A program made the position numbers and the translations under genes. The notes under the pieces are model-generated. The model had not been told where the DNA came from. It searched no databases and saw only the letters and a program-made list of their open reading frames with translations. A stretch of 64,000 nt of DNA, from the NCBI RefSeq assembly GCF_028368995.1, contig NZ_JAQNDL010000001.1, positions 2,878,001 to 2,942,000 on the forward strand, given 5' to 3'. Positions 16,216 through 24,551 of the stretch are shown piece after piece; the first letter of the stretch is position 1; every line of letters begins with the position of its first letter. Source of the stretch: Nannocystis bainbridge. GTDB taxonomy: Bacteria > Myxococcota_A > Polyangia > Nannocystales > Nannocystaceae.

Positions 16216-16727
16216 CAGAACCCCAGGCTCTGGTTGACGGCCGCGTCGGTCTTCTGGGCGCTCTCGACGATCGCCAGGTAGGCCGCGTCGCCGGTGAGGC
16301 CCTTGGCCAGGTTGCGCTCCAGCAGCCACTCGAAGCTCGGCCCGTCGGGGTCGCCGTACTTGGCGCGATCGCGCTCCTGCAGGGCCGCCAGCTCGGCCGG
16401 GTCGGACATCATCGCGCGGGCCGTCATGCGGGCGTCGTGGCGGATCTGGTAGGCGCGCCGGGCCTGCTCCTCGGCGGGGATCTGCTCCGCCTGCCACCGC
16501 TCGACCTCGCCGGCGATGGTGGCCACGCGCTCGAGATAGAGCTGCCGCGCCTGGCGATTGGTCCAGCGCGTGCCGGCCTGCTCGAGCCGCTCGGCCTCGG
16601 CGACGTCCTGCGGCCGCGGCAGACCGTCGGGCCAGGCCTCGCTCACCGGGATCTCGCGCGCACAACCTGCGAGCGCCGGGCCGGCCAGGCTCAGCGCGAC
16701 GAGGACGAACCGGAGCCACGAGCGCAC
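16215..16727 (-). CDS. Small helical lipoprotein
   Basis: 170 aa. The signal peptide MRSWLRFVLVALSLAGPALAGC has the lipobox LAGC with Cys22. The mature part is polar and helical (VAEAERLEQAGTRWTNRQAR and EQIPAEEQARRAYQI), so it is probably a periplasm-facing lipoprotein. It is followed with one-base overlap by the 66-aa gene and divergently faces the DUF4349 lipoprotein gene with 99 bp between starts. No known family recognised; the Asp and Arg/Glu-rich helices give no enzymatic motif. Confidence 0.75.
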   Translation of the reverse strand: MRSWLRFVLVALSLAGPALAGCAREIPVSEAWPDGLPRPQDVAEAERLEQAGTRWTNRQARQLYLERVATIAGEVERWQAEQIPAEEQARRAYQIRHDARMTARAMMSDPAELAALQERDRAKYGDPDGPSFEWLLERNLAKGLTGDAAYLAIVESAQKTDAAVNQSLGF

Positions 16728-16826
16728 GCGGGCAGCATGCCACAGCGCGCCGGCCCCTGTAAGCCGCGGCGGACGCCGGCCGTTCGCAAGCTATCATCGG
16801 CACCCTCGCCGCCTCGTGAGCCCGTG

Positions 16827-17723
16827 ATGCATCGACTCCGACCCCTCCTGGCCGCCGCGTTCCTCCTCTCTTCGTTCGGTTGTTCCATGGCGCCCAGGCG
16901 GGAGACCGCGTCCTCGCCCCCGATGGATGCCTCGTGGGGCGGCGGCGGCGCGATGGCCGACGGCGACGTGGCCGCGCCCGAGATGGCCCCCATGCCCGCC
17001 GAAGCCGACGGGAGCATCGACTTCAAGAGAGACGAGGCGATGACGAAGTCGATCGCCCCGACGACCTCGCTGAGCGCTCCGGCCCCGGCGCGGGGTCCAG
17101 TGGCCGGCCCCCCGGAGCCCAGGCCGGCGAGCACCCCGACCGTCAGCGGCGGTCAGGGCGAGGACAAGGAGAAGGAGCCGCAGAAGCAGTTCGCGCGGCA
17201 GATCGTCTACACCGCCGACATGGCGATCTCGTGCTTCAAGCTCGACGAGGCCATGCAGCGGGCCGAGGCCTTGACGCTCGAGTCCGGCGGCTACGTGCAG
17301 ACCATGTCGCAGGGCTACTTCGTCCTGCGGATCCCCGCCGTCCAGCTGCGCCGCGTCATGGAGGAGCTCGGCAAGCTCGGCGTCGTCGAGGGGCGCAACC
17401 TCCAGGCCCAGGACGTGACCCAGGAGTTCGTCGACCTCACCACGCGGATCCGCGTGCTGCGCGAGACCCAGAGCCAGGTCCTGCTCCTGCTCAAGCAGGC
17501 GCGCAACGTCCAGGAGGCGCTCGACGTCCGCCGCTCGCTCGACGCCATCACCCTCGAGCTCGAGACGGCGCTGGGCCGCCTGCGCCTGCTCGAGAACCAG
17601 ATCGACTTCTCCACCCTCACCGTGCGGATGAGCGAGCGCGGGCCCCAGAACGCGGTCCCGTCGAGCAACGATCCCTTCCCGTGGGTCGACACCCTCGGCG
17701 TCGAGGCCACCGAGTGGAACTGA
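16827..17723 (+). CDS. DUF4349 lipoprotein
   Basis: 298 aa. The signal ends LLSSFGCS with Cys20. A linker of about 115 residues rich in Ala, Pro, Met and Glu follows. Residues 125-285 form the DUF4349 domain: RQIVYTADMAISCFKLDEAM, LTLESGGYVQ, LRIPAVQLRRVMEELGKLG and DLTTRIRVLRETQSQVLLLL, with a coiled coil and LLENQIDFSTLTVRM. DUF4349 proteins are envelope proteins of unknown role, usually with a C-terminal membrane helix; this copy stops at ATEWN without one, so it is shorter than typical members. The next lipoprotein gene starts six bases after its stop and is co-transcribed. Confidence 0.85.
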   Translation: MHRLRPLLAAAFLLSSFGCSMAPRRETASSPPMDASWGGGGAMADGDVAAPEMAPMPAEADGSIDFKRDEAMTKSIAPTTSLSAPAPARGPVAGPPEPRPASTPTVSGGQGEDKEKEPQKQFARQIVYTADMAISCFKLDEAMQRAEALTLESGGYVQTMSQGYFVLRIPAVQLRRVMEELGKLGVVEGRNLQAQDVTQEFVDLTTRIRVLRETQSQVLLLLKQARNVQEALDVRRSLDAITLELETALGRLRLLENQIDFSTLTVRMSERGPQNAVPSSNDPFPWVDTLGVEATEWN

Positions 17724-17728
17724 AGGCC

Positions 17729-18340
17729 ATGTCCAAAAATACCTGTCTCTTCGCACTCGTCATCGCCGCGACCGCGCTGCTGTCCGGCTGCAAGAAGTAC
17801 GCGATCGAGCCGCCGGTCGGCTTCGTCGAGGTCAGCAGCAACTCGTACGAGACGCGCATGAAGGCCCAGGACGACGTCGGCCTGCGCGTCCACCGGTTCG
17901 CCAACGTGCGCGGCGGCTCGCTCGGTTACTGGGCCGCCGACCTCGTCACCAAGCTCGGCAAGCGCGGCTACGTGCTCACCGGCCAACAGCCGGCCCGCAG
18001 CAAGAACGGCCGCGAGGGCACCCGCTTCGACTTCGACTACGCGATCCCCGGCAGCGACGAGCCCAAGTTCTACACCGTCGTCCTGTTCGTCACCGACGAT
18101 TACAAGTTCACGCTCGAGCTGGCCGGCGACCGCCAGCACGCCGCGACCCATCGCGCGCGCATCGCCGAGATCGCCGGCGAGCTCAAGATCCGCGGCTGCA
18201 AGCCGGCCTCGAAGATCTGCCGCAGCCCCCAGCCGCCGAAGCTGAGCTCCCCGCCGCCCGACCCGCTGCCCGGCCTGCCCGAGCCCGTCGTGCCCACGAC
18301 CCAGCCCGCCGGCCCGCCTGCCCCTCCGCAGGGCCCGTGA
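17729..18340 (+). CDS. Lipoprotein with Pro-rich C-terminus; start codons derived from a 14-bp repeat
   Basis: 203 aa. The signal MSKNTCLFALVIAATALLSGC has the lipobox LSGC. The middle domain (VGLRVHRFANVRGGSLGYWA, LGKRGYVLTG, GTRFDFDYAIPG, YTVVLFVTDDYKFTLEL) looks like a small alpha/beta fold for outer-membrane or periplasmic interaction. The last 35 residues are Pro-rich. The ATG and the codons for SKNTCLFA fall in two 14-bp repeat units (17727-17754), so translation initiation uses repeat sequence. It lies six bases after the DUF4349 gene. Function unknown. Confidence 0.78.
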   Translation: MSKNTCLFALVIAATALLSGCKKYAIEPPVGFVEVSSNSYETRMKAQDDVGLRVHRFANVRGGSLGYWAADLVTKLGKRGYVLTGQQPARSKNGREGTRFDFDYAIPGSDEPKFYTVVLFVTDDYKFTLELAGDRQHAATHRARIAEIAGELKIRGCKPASKICRSPQPPKLSSPPPDPLPGLPEPVVPTTQPAGPPAPPQGP

Positions 18341-18459
18341 TTTCACCGCCTCGCACTCGCCTCGCTTTCGCGGTCGCAATGCGCTCGCGGCCATCGGCCT
18401 CGCGCGCATGAAGGTCCGTCCTTGACGTCCTCCCCCGCGGCGGGCCACCAATAGCCTGC

Positions 18460-20298
18460 GTGCCGCCCGACGAACTCGTCTCCGCCGGTCTCGCCCACGC
18501 CCGGCGGTGGGCCCTGCTCGCGGCGCTGCTCGGCTTCGCGGCCGGCTGGACCGCGTGGGCCCTGCTGCGCGGCGATCCAGCCGCGCTCGTCGCCGGCGAC
18601 CTCGACCCCGCGCAGCGGCTCGCCGCGCTCCGTGCCGGCCTCGCAGGCCTGGTCGTCCTGCCCGTCGTCTACTTCTTCGCCGCGCGGCGGCTGCAGCGAC
18701 CGCTCGCCGAGCTCGCCGTCACCTGGAATCATCGCCTCCTCCTCCTCGCCGGCGCGCCCGCCTGCGTCCTCCTCGCCGCGCCTGGCCTCGCCGAGCGGCG
18801 TGGCTTCGTCCCGCTCGCCGTCAGCCTCGGCCTCGGCCTGCTCGCCGCCGCCACCGCGTCCGGCTGGCGCGACGTGCTCGCCCGTCAGCCTGCGCGTCCG
18901 CGCCTCACCGCCGGCCTCTTGTTCGCGCTCGGCCTCGCCGTCGCCGCCCTGCTCGTCCACCTCGGCGTCGTCCGTCATCACGCCCTCGTCAGCAACATCC
19001 ACGACCTGGGCATCTTCGAGAACGTGCTGTGGCGCTCGCTCCACGGCGACCTGCTGGCCACCAGCCTGTTCCCCGGCGACACCTTCAACGGGCAACACTT
19101 CGCCCCGCTGTTGCTCGCGCTGGTCCCGTTCTACGCCCTGAGCCCGCGCGCCGAGACCCTGATCGCCCTGCAGGTGGTGTGGCTGTGCTCGGCCGCGATC
19201 CCCCTGTATCTGTTCTCGCGCCGGCGCAGCGGCAGCCTCGCGCTCGGGTTCGCCGTCACCCTCGCCTTCCTCGTCTCGCCGCTGGTCCACGCCAACGCGC
19301 TGTGGGATTTTCATGACCTCACGCTCGCCGTGCCGCTGGTGCTGTGGGCACTGTGGGCCCACGACGGCGATCGCCGGCTCGGCCTCGCCCTGGCCGTGGG
19401 CGCCCTCCTGCTCGCGCGCGAGGAGATGGGCCTCGTGGTCGCCGCGCTCGGCCTGTTCGTCGCGCTCGACGGCCGCCCGCGCCGCGGCCTCGTCCTGCTC
19501 GCGCTCGGGCTCATGTGGTTCATCCTCGTCGCCCGCGTGTTCGCGCCCGGCACCGGCGTCGGCGCCCACGCCGACGGCTTGCGCGGCAACCTGGCCGAAG
19601 CGACAGGTTATGGCGACCTCGCGCTCGCCCTGCTCGCCAACCCGCTGCGGCTCCCGCTCGAGCTGCTGCGGCCCGACAAGTTCGGCTACCTGCTGTGCCT
19701 CGGCGTCCCGCTGCTGCTGTTGCCCGCGCTCGCCGGTCGCCTGCTCGTGCTGCTGCTCCCGGCCGCCGCGATCTTCGTGCTCAGCGGCAACCAGTACGTC
19801 GCCGATCCGTACTTCCACTACACGAGCTTCTTCTTGCCCGCGGTGTTCGCCGCCGCTCCTGTCGGCGCGCTCCACCTGCAACGATGGCTCGGCGGTCCGC
19901 GAATGCACGAGCTGGCCGCCGGCATCGTCGTCGCCGCGCTCGCGTTCGGCTGGTCGTTCGGCCTGCCCGGCGGCAGCTTCCGCGCCGGCTTCCACCCGGT
20001 CCCGACCGCGCTCACCGAGGCCGAGCGCGAGCGCCACGCCTGGCTCGCCGGCCTGGCCCGCGACCTGCCCGCCGACGCGTGTGTCGCCGCCACCGGCGAC
20101 GTCGGCGCTCACCTGGCCGGCCGCCGCTGCTTCGCGTGGTTCCCGGCCCGCCTCGACGTCGACTACCTCGTCCTCCACCGCGAGGACATCAACGCCAAGC
20201 ACATGCCCCTGCTCCGCAACCTCCGCGCCGAGCAGCGCTTCCGCACCTTCGACGAGCAGCACAAGATCCTGGTGCTGCAGCGCAACCCGGACAAGTAA
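18460..20298 (+). CDS. DUF2079 polytopic membrane protein (GT-C-like)
   Basis: 612 aa starting at GTG 18460. About 12 hydrophobic segments. The DUF2079 signature lies after residue 165: HHALVSNIHDLGIFENVLWR, FNGQHFAPLLLALVPFYAL, LVHANALWDFHD and LLLAREEMGLVVAALGL. An acidic residue in a loop after the first segment, as in IHDLG, is typical of the GT-C glycosyltransferase-like architecture, so a lipid-linked sugar transferase role is plausible but unproven. The C-terminal 110 residues are soluble (ACVAATGDVGAHLAGRRCFA). The gene stands alone and is followed by a four-unit 14-bp array. Confidence 0.88.
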   Translation: MPPDELVSAGLAHARRWALLAALLGFAAGWTAWALLRGDPAALVAGDLDPAQRLAALRAGLAGLVVLPVVYFFAARRLQRPLAELAVTWNHRLLLLAGAPACVLLAAPGLAERRGFVPLAVSLGLGLLAAATASGWRDVLARQPARPRLTAGLLFALGLAVAALLVHLGVVRHHALVSNIHDLGIFENVLWRSLHGDLLATSLFPGDTFNGQHFAPLLLALVPFYALSPRAETLIALQVVWLCSAAIPLYLFSRRRSGSLALGFAVTLAFLVSPLVHANALWDFHDLTLAVPLVLWALWAHDGDRRLGLALAVGALLLAREEMGLVVAALGLFVALDGRPRRGLVLLALGLMWFILVARVFAPGTGVGAHADGLRGNLAEATGYGDLALALLANPLRLPLELLRPDKFGYLLCLGVPLLLLPALAGRLLVLLLPAAAIFVLSGNQYVADPYFHYTSFFLPAVFAAAPVGALHLQRWLGGPRMHELAAGIVVAALAFGWSFGLPGGSFRAGFHPVPTALTEAERERHAWLAGLARDLPADACVAATGDVGAHLAGRRCFAWFPARLDVDYLVLHREDINAKHMPLLRNLRAEQRFRTFDEQHKILVLQRNPDK

Positions 20299-20307
20299 TC
20301 CAAATGG

Positions 20308-20363
20308 ACATGTCCCATAGGACATTCTCGAAAGAGCATGTTCTTTTGAACATGTCCATTCAT
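20308..20363. repeat. 14-bp-phased array, four units
   Basis: Units at 20308, 20322, 20336 and 20350: ACATGTCCCATAGG, ACATTCTCGAAAGA, GCATGTTCTTTTGA, ACATGTCCATTCAT, starting 10 bp after the DUF2079 stop. Spacers here are AT-richer than in other copies. The remaining 20364-20519 shows no gene. Confidence 0.9.
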
Positions 20364-20519
20364 TCCTATTTTCGCATCCATCACCCCGACGCCCCCGCCT
20401 GAGACTCGCTGTCCGACCGTGGCGCCTCGCTCGCCGGCGCGCGGCCGCGCTCGCACGTTTTACACAGCCTTGACCGTCGCCGCTTCCGTCCGCCGGTACA
20501 CCCGACGTCGGAGACAGCG

Positions 20520-21977
20520 ATGCCCACTCGCGGACCTATCTGGTGCACCTTGTTCCTCGCTCTCGGCGTACCCGCGCCCGACGCCGGCGCCAGCGTCTCA
20601 CCACCTGTCCTCGAGGACAGATATTCCACCACGCAAGCCCCTGGCCCGCTCGCAACGACGAACGCGGCGGTCCTCGAGCACACCCTCGGTCAGGCGCGTG
20701 GCCTCGCCGCGCTCGCGCGCCTGGCCGTCGCTGACGACGAAGGCATCGCCCAGGCCGCCCGCGCCCGCCTGCGCGCCCGCGGGCCCGAGGGCCTCCGCGC
20801 CTTCGAGCGCGCCCACGAGCCGGCCCTGACCGCCGCCCTCGACGCTCTCCTCGCGGCCGCCGAGGCTCCCATGGATCGCCGCGATCCGGCCGGCCTCCGC
20901 GATCCCGCTCGCGCTCGCCTGCTCGACGCCCTCGACCAACTATGCGGCCAGCGCGACTGTCTGGCGTCGCGCCTCTACTGGCACACCGACCTCGACGAAG
21001 CTGTGCGAACGTCCAGGCGCGAGGGCAAGCCCGTCCTCTCGCTGCGCCTGCTCGGCGACCTGCGCGACGAGCTGAGCTGCGCCAACAGCCGCTTCTTCCG
21101 CGCCCTGCTCTACCCCGACCCAGCAGTGCGCGCCCTCCTGCGCGACCGCTTCGTGCTCCACTGGAGCAGCGAACGGCCCGCCCCGAAGATCACCATCGAC
21201 CTCGGCGACGGCCGCCAGGTCGTCACCACCATCACCGGCAACAGCGCCCACTTCGTGCTCGACGCCGCCGGCCGTCCGGTCGACGTCGTGCCCGGCCTCC
21301 ACGCGCCCGCCGAATTCCTGGCCGCCCTGCAGCGCGCCGAGGCCCTCGCGCGTCGCACCGCCATCCTCGCAGGTCCGGCCCTGCGCGACGCGCTCGCCGC
21401 TCATCACGAGGCCCGGGCGCGCGACCTCGACGCGTCGTTCGCCCTCATGGTGGGCTCCGCCGGGCGACGCCCGCTGCCCCGCGGAGCTCGCCCCGGCCCC
21501 GACCTCCCGCGCGCCGGACAGGCCGCCCCGCTGGCGATCGGCAAGATGGACGTCGAGGCCCCGCTGCTGCGCGCCATCGGCGAGCCCGTCGACCCGCTCA
21601 CCTCGCGCTACGATCGGATCGCCGAGCTCGCCGCGCCCGCGATCGTCCTCTCGCGCGCGAGCCTCGGCCTGCTGCGCACGCAGCAGTGGCGCAGCGGCGA
21701 CGCCGTGCGCGACGCGGCCGACCTCACCGCGACGCTCGACGGCCTGCGCCGCACGCTCGCGCTCGACACCCTGCGCAACGAACAGGAGATCCACCGCGAG
21801 ATCCACGAATGGTGGGCCCGCGGGGCCGACGCGCCGCGCGACCTCTCGACCCTCGTCCGCCGCGTCTACGACGACCTGTTCTTGACCCCCGCCCGCGACC
21901 CCTGGCTCGGACTCGCCGACCCGAAGACCTACGGCGGCCTCGTCGGTGGCGGCCGGCGGACGCACGCGCACCTGTGA
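20520..21977 (+). CDS. Secreted protein with a thioredoxin-like (DUF255-type) central region
   Basis: 485 aa. The ATG is preceded by GGAGACAGCG, a good ribosome site. A short hydrophobic signal leads to residue about 24. Two 14-bp units (20603-20630) encode PVLEDRYS just after it. Residues 155-280 resemble a thioredoxin-fold module: DEAVRTSRREGKPVLSLRLL, then SCANSRFFRALLYPDPAVR, RDRFVLHW and FVLDAAGRPVDVVPG. The usual CxxC is absent; only single cysteines remain, so redox activity is doubtful. The N-terminal helical region (LARLAVADDEGIAQAARARL) resembles a HEAT-like repeat. The C-terminus is helical. Function unknown. Confidence 0.75.
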   Translation: MPTRGPIWCTLFLALGVPAPDAGASVSPPVLEDRYSTTQAPGPLATTNAAVLEHTLGQARGLAALARLAVADDEGIAQAARARLRARGPEGLRAFERAHEPALTAALDALLAAAEAPMDRRDPAGLRDPARARLLDALDQLCGQRDCLASRLYWHTDLDEAVRTSRREGKPVLSLRLLGDLRDELSCANSRFFRALLYPDPAVRALLRDRFVLHWSSERPAPKITIDLGDGRQVVTTITGNSAHFVLDAAGRPVDVVPGLHAPAEFLAALQRAEALARRTAILAGPALRDALAAHHEARARDLDASFALMVGSAGRRPLPRGARPGPDLPRAGQAAPLAIGKMDVEAPLLRAIGEPVDPLTSRYDRIAELAAPAIVLSRASLGLLRTQQWRSGDAVRDAADLTATLDGLRRTLALDTLRNEQEIHREIHEWWARGADAPRDLSTLVRRVYDDLFLTPARDPWLGLADPKTYGGLVGGGRRTHAHL

Positions 21978-22092
21978 GCGCGCGCGGGCCCGCCCGCTCG
22001 CACCCGTGCCGACAATTCCTGCCCCGAGCCCAGCCGACTGTGTAACTCTCGGGCCCGGAGGCCGGGGGCGTGGGACCCGCGGGCTCGTGCGC

Positions 22093-22779
22093 ATGAGTGA
22101 TTTCCTCGTCGAAGCCGCCCGCAGCAGCCCCGCGATCGCCGCGAGCCTGAGCAAGCTCCGGCAGCGCGCCGAGGCTGCGATCCGCGACGCCGCGATCGCC
22201 GACACCGTGCTCGACGCCCGCGATTCGGCGCCGCACCCGACCGTCCCGCGCGGCTCGGACAGCGCGACGGTGATCCCGCGCGAGCACGCCCACTCGAACG
22301 CGATCGACGCCAACACACGCGACGCCCGGAGCTGGAGCGCCGACCTCCTGCGCGACGTCGCCGCGCCCGACGTGTTCGCCAGCAACCCGCTCGGCGAGCT
22401 CGAGCTGCTGGCCCTGCGCAGCGCCCAGGCCCTGCGGACCCAGGGCTCGCGCCTGCGGCAGTTCACCATCCTGGTCGCCGGCCTCGCCGCCGCCGTCGTC
22501 GGCGCCGGCCTCTACGCCGCCGTTCAGGGCGAGTACGGCCTCGCCGGCGGGCTCGTCCTCGGCGGCCTCGTCGTGCTCGCGCTCGTCATCGGCAAGTGGA
22601 ACCCGTTCCGCCGGGCCGCCCGCTCCGCCGAGCTCGCCGAGCTCGCCGACGCCACCGCCACCACCCTGCGCCTGCGCATGCGCGCCCTCGCCGAGCTCGG
22701 CGACAGCAAGACCCGCGCGCTCGAGCAGTGGAAGGTCGTCATCGAGATGACCGAGTCCGTCCGCCGCCGCCACGCGTAG
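22093..22779 (+). CDS. Protein with two central membrane helices and coiled-coil end
   Basis: 228 aa from ATG 22093; an in-frame GTG six bases upstream is possible. The first 115 residues are polar and helical. A hydrophobic hairpin follows at about 122-165 (FTILVAGLAAAVVGAGLYAA and GLAGGLVLGGLVVLALVIG). A charged helix after KWNPFRRAAR carries LADATATTLRLRMRALAELG. This topology puts both ends in the cytoplasm. It converges with the Hsp70-like gene, with a 14-bp array between the two stops. No family recognised. Confidence 0.7.
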   Translation: MSDFLVEAARSSPAIAASLSKLRQRAEAAIRDAAIADTVLDARDSAPHPTVPRGSDSATVIPREHAHSNAIDANTRDARSWSADLLRDVAAPDVFASNPLGELELLALRSAQALRTQGSRLRQFTILVAGLAAAVVGAGLYAAVQGEYGLAGGLVLGGLVVLALVIGKWNPFRRAARSAELAELADATATTLRLRMRALAELGDSKTRALEQWKVVIEMTESVRRRHA

Positions 22780-22792
22780 AAGATACTTTGGG

Positions 22793-22834
22793 ACATGTCG
22801 ATATCGACATGTCCTGAAAGACAGCCGCCTCAAA
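22793..22834. repeat. 14-bp array at a convergent junction
   Basis: Units at 22793, 22807 and 22821: ACATGTCGATATCG, ACATGTCCTGAAAG, ACAGCCGCCTCAAA. It fills most of the 62 bp between the convergent stops at 22779 and 22842. Confidence 0.85.
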
Positions 22835-22841
22835 CGCGCGA

Positions 22842-24551
22842 CTAGGTCGCCAGGCGGTGTGTCAATGCCACGAGCGCCTCCCGCACCGCCTGCACCTGCG
22901 ACGGGTCCTGCGCGTCGAGCACGGCACGGAAAGCCGCGATCCCCTCGCCGAGCTCCGACCGGGCCGGACCGGTCAGCTCCGCGTACAGCGCCATCGCCCG
23001 CGCCAGCGCCGTCGTATTGGGCAGCGCATCGCGCGGGTGGAACTTGAACCGCTGCATCTCCTGGCGTGCCCGCTCGATCTCCGCTGTCGAGAGCTTGACC
23101 GCGCTGCCGTGGAACAGCGTCGACACGCTGTTGGTAGTGCCGACCACCTCCGCGTCGACCTCGAGCAGCCCATTGAGATCGTAAGTGAAGCGGACATCGA
23201 TGAGCACCTCGCCGGCGGATCGCTTCGGGAGCCCCTTCACCTCGACGTGGCCGAGCAGCGTGTTCTTGCTGGCTTGCGGGTGCTCACCCTGGCATACGAG
23301 GAACGCGATCTCGGTCTGTCGATCGCGGACAGTGCTGTAGCGCTGGACCCGGCTGCAGGGGATCACCGTCCCGCGATCGATGATCGGCGAGAACACATCG
23401 GCCACCTCCGCTCCGCTATATCGGCTCGTCACGGCGGTGCCGAGCGTGAACGGGGTGATGTCGGTGACTACCAAATCGCCGAGAGCGGTGTCGCCAGCGA
23501 CGAGCCCGGACTGGACTGCGGCCCCCATCGCCACCGCCTCGTCGGCGGGCAACGTGCAGAGCGGCAGGCGGCCGAACATCCGCGCGGCCAGCCGTCGCAC
23601 ACACGGCATGCGCGTCGCGCCGCCGACCAGCAGCACCTCGTCGACCTGGGACGGATCGATCCGCGCGTCTCGCAGGGCACGAACGATCACCCGCCGCAGC
23701 CGCTCCAGCAGACCCTGCCACGCCTGCTCTGCGGTCACGAGCGTGATCTCCTCGCTCAGGGCCACCCGCTCTCGACCCACGCGCAGCTCGGGATGCGCGA
23801 CCTGGACGACCTCCATGCTCGACAGCCGGTGCTTGGCCGACTCGCACAGCTCGCGCATCAGGGACCACGCTCGGCGGTCGGTGCGGAGGTCGACCCCCCG
23901 CTCTCTCACCAATCGCTCCCGCACCAGTTCCGTCAACACTTCGAGGAAATCCTCGCCACCGAGACGCGCGTCCCCGGCCGACGCCTGGACCTCCATCACC
24001 CCCTCGATAATCTCGAGCACCGTGACATCGAAGGTCCCGCCGCCGAGGTCGAGCACCACCACGCGCTGCTCGCGGTCGGCCGCATGGAGCCCGTACGCCA
24101 GCGCCGCAGCCGTCGGCTCGTGTACCAGGCGCTCGACCTTGAATCCAGCGATCTGCCCCGCCTCGCGGGTCGCCGAGCGCTGAAGCTCGCCAAAGTACGC
24201 CGGGACCGTGATCACCGCCCGCTCCACCGGCTGCCCCAAGGCCGCCTCCGTGTCCTCTTTGAGGCTACGCAGCACCATTGCGGACAGCGCCTGCGGCGTG
24301 AACTCTCGCCCACCGATCGAGTATGTGCGCGACGTACCCATGTCGCGCTTGAACACCGCCGCCGTCGCTTCGGGGTGCGTGACGAGCCGCGCCCGTGCGG
24401 CCGCGCCGACGACCCAGCGTCCGTCATCGAGCAGGCTGACGGCGCTGGGCGTGAGCGTCTCGCCGAGCGAGTTGGCCAGCACGCACGGCCGACCATCCTG
24501 TAACGCGCAGACGAGCGAATAGGTGGTCCCGAGATCGATACCGACGATCAT
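22842..24551 (-). CDS. HscC-like short Hsp70 chaperone
   Basis: 569 aa, shorter than DnaK (about 640) and close to HscC (about 560). The ATPase domain is complete: VGIDLGTTYSLV (2-13), VPAYFGELQRSATREAG near 120, VVVLDLGGGTFDVTVLE near 174 and VLLVGGATRMPCVRRLA near 316. The substrate-binding half starts with TPFTLG near 375 and ends early, lacking the acidic DnaK tail. It is a cytoplasmic ATP-driven chaperone. Its ATG overlaps the stop of the upstream J-like gene (ATGA), mirroring the hscC-djl pairing of enterobacteria. The function of HscC systems is poorly known; sigma-factor modulation has been proposed in E. coli. Confidence 0.9.
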   Translation of the reverse strand: MIVGIDLGTTYSLVCALQDGRPCVLANSLGETLTPSAVSLLDDGRWVVGAAARARLVTHPEATAAVFKRDMGTSRTYSIGGREFTPQALSAMVLRSLKEDTEAALGQPVERAVITVPAYFGELQRSATREAGQIAGFKVERLVHEPTAAALAYGLHAADREQRVVVLDLGGGTFDVTVLEIIEGVMEVQASAGDARLGGEDFLEVLTELVRERLVRERGVDLRTDRRAWSLMRELCESAKHRLSSMEVVQVAHPELRVGRERVALSEEITLVTAEQAWQGLLERLRRVIVRALRDARIDPSQVDEVLLVGGATRMPCVRRLAARMFGRLPLCTLPADEAVAMGAAVQSGLVAGDTALGDLVVTDITPFTLGTAVTSRYSGAEVADVFSPIIDRGTVIPCSRVQRYSTVRDRQTEIAFLVCQGEHPQASKNTLLGHVEVKGLPKRSAGEVLIDVRFTYDLNGLLEVDAEVVGTTNSVSTLFHGSAVKLSTAEIERARQEMQRFKFHPRDALPNTTALARAMALYAELTGPARSELGEGIAAFRAVLDAQDPSQVQAVREALVALTHRLAT

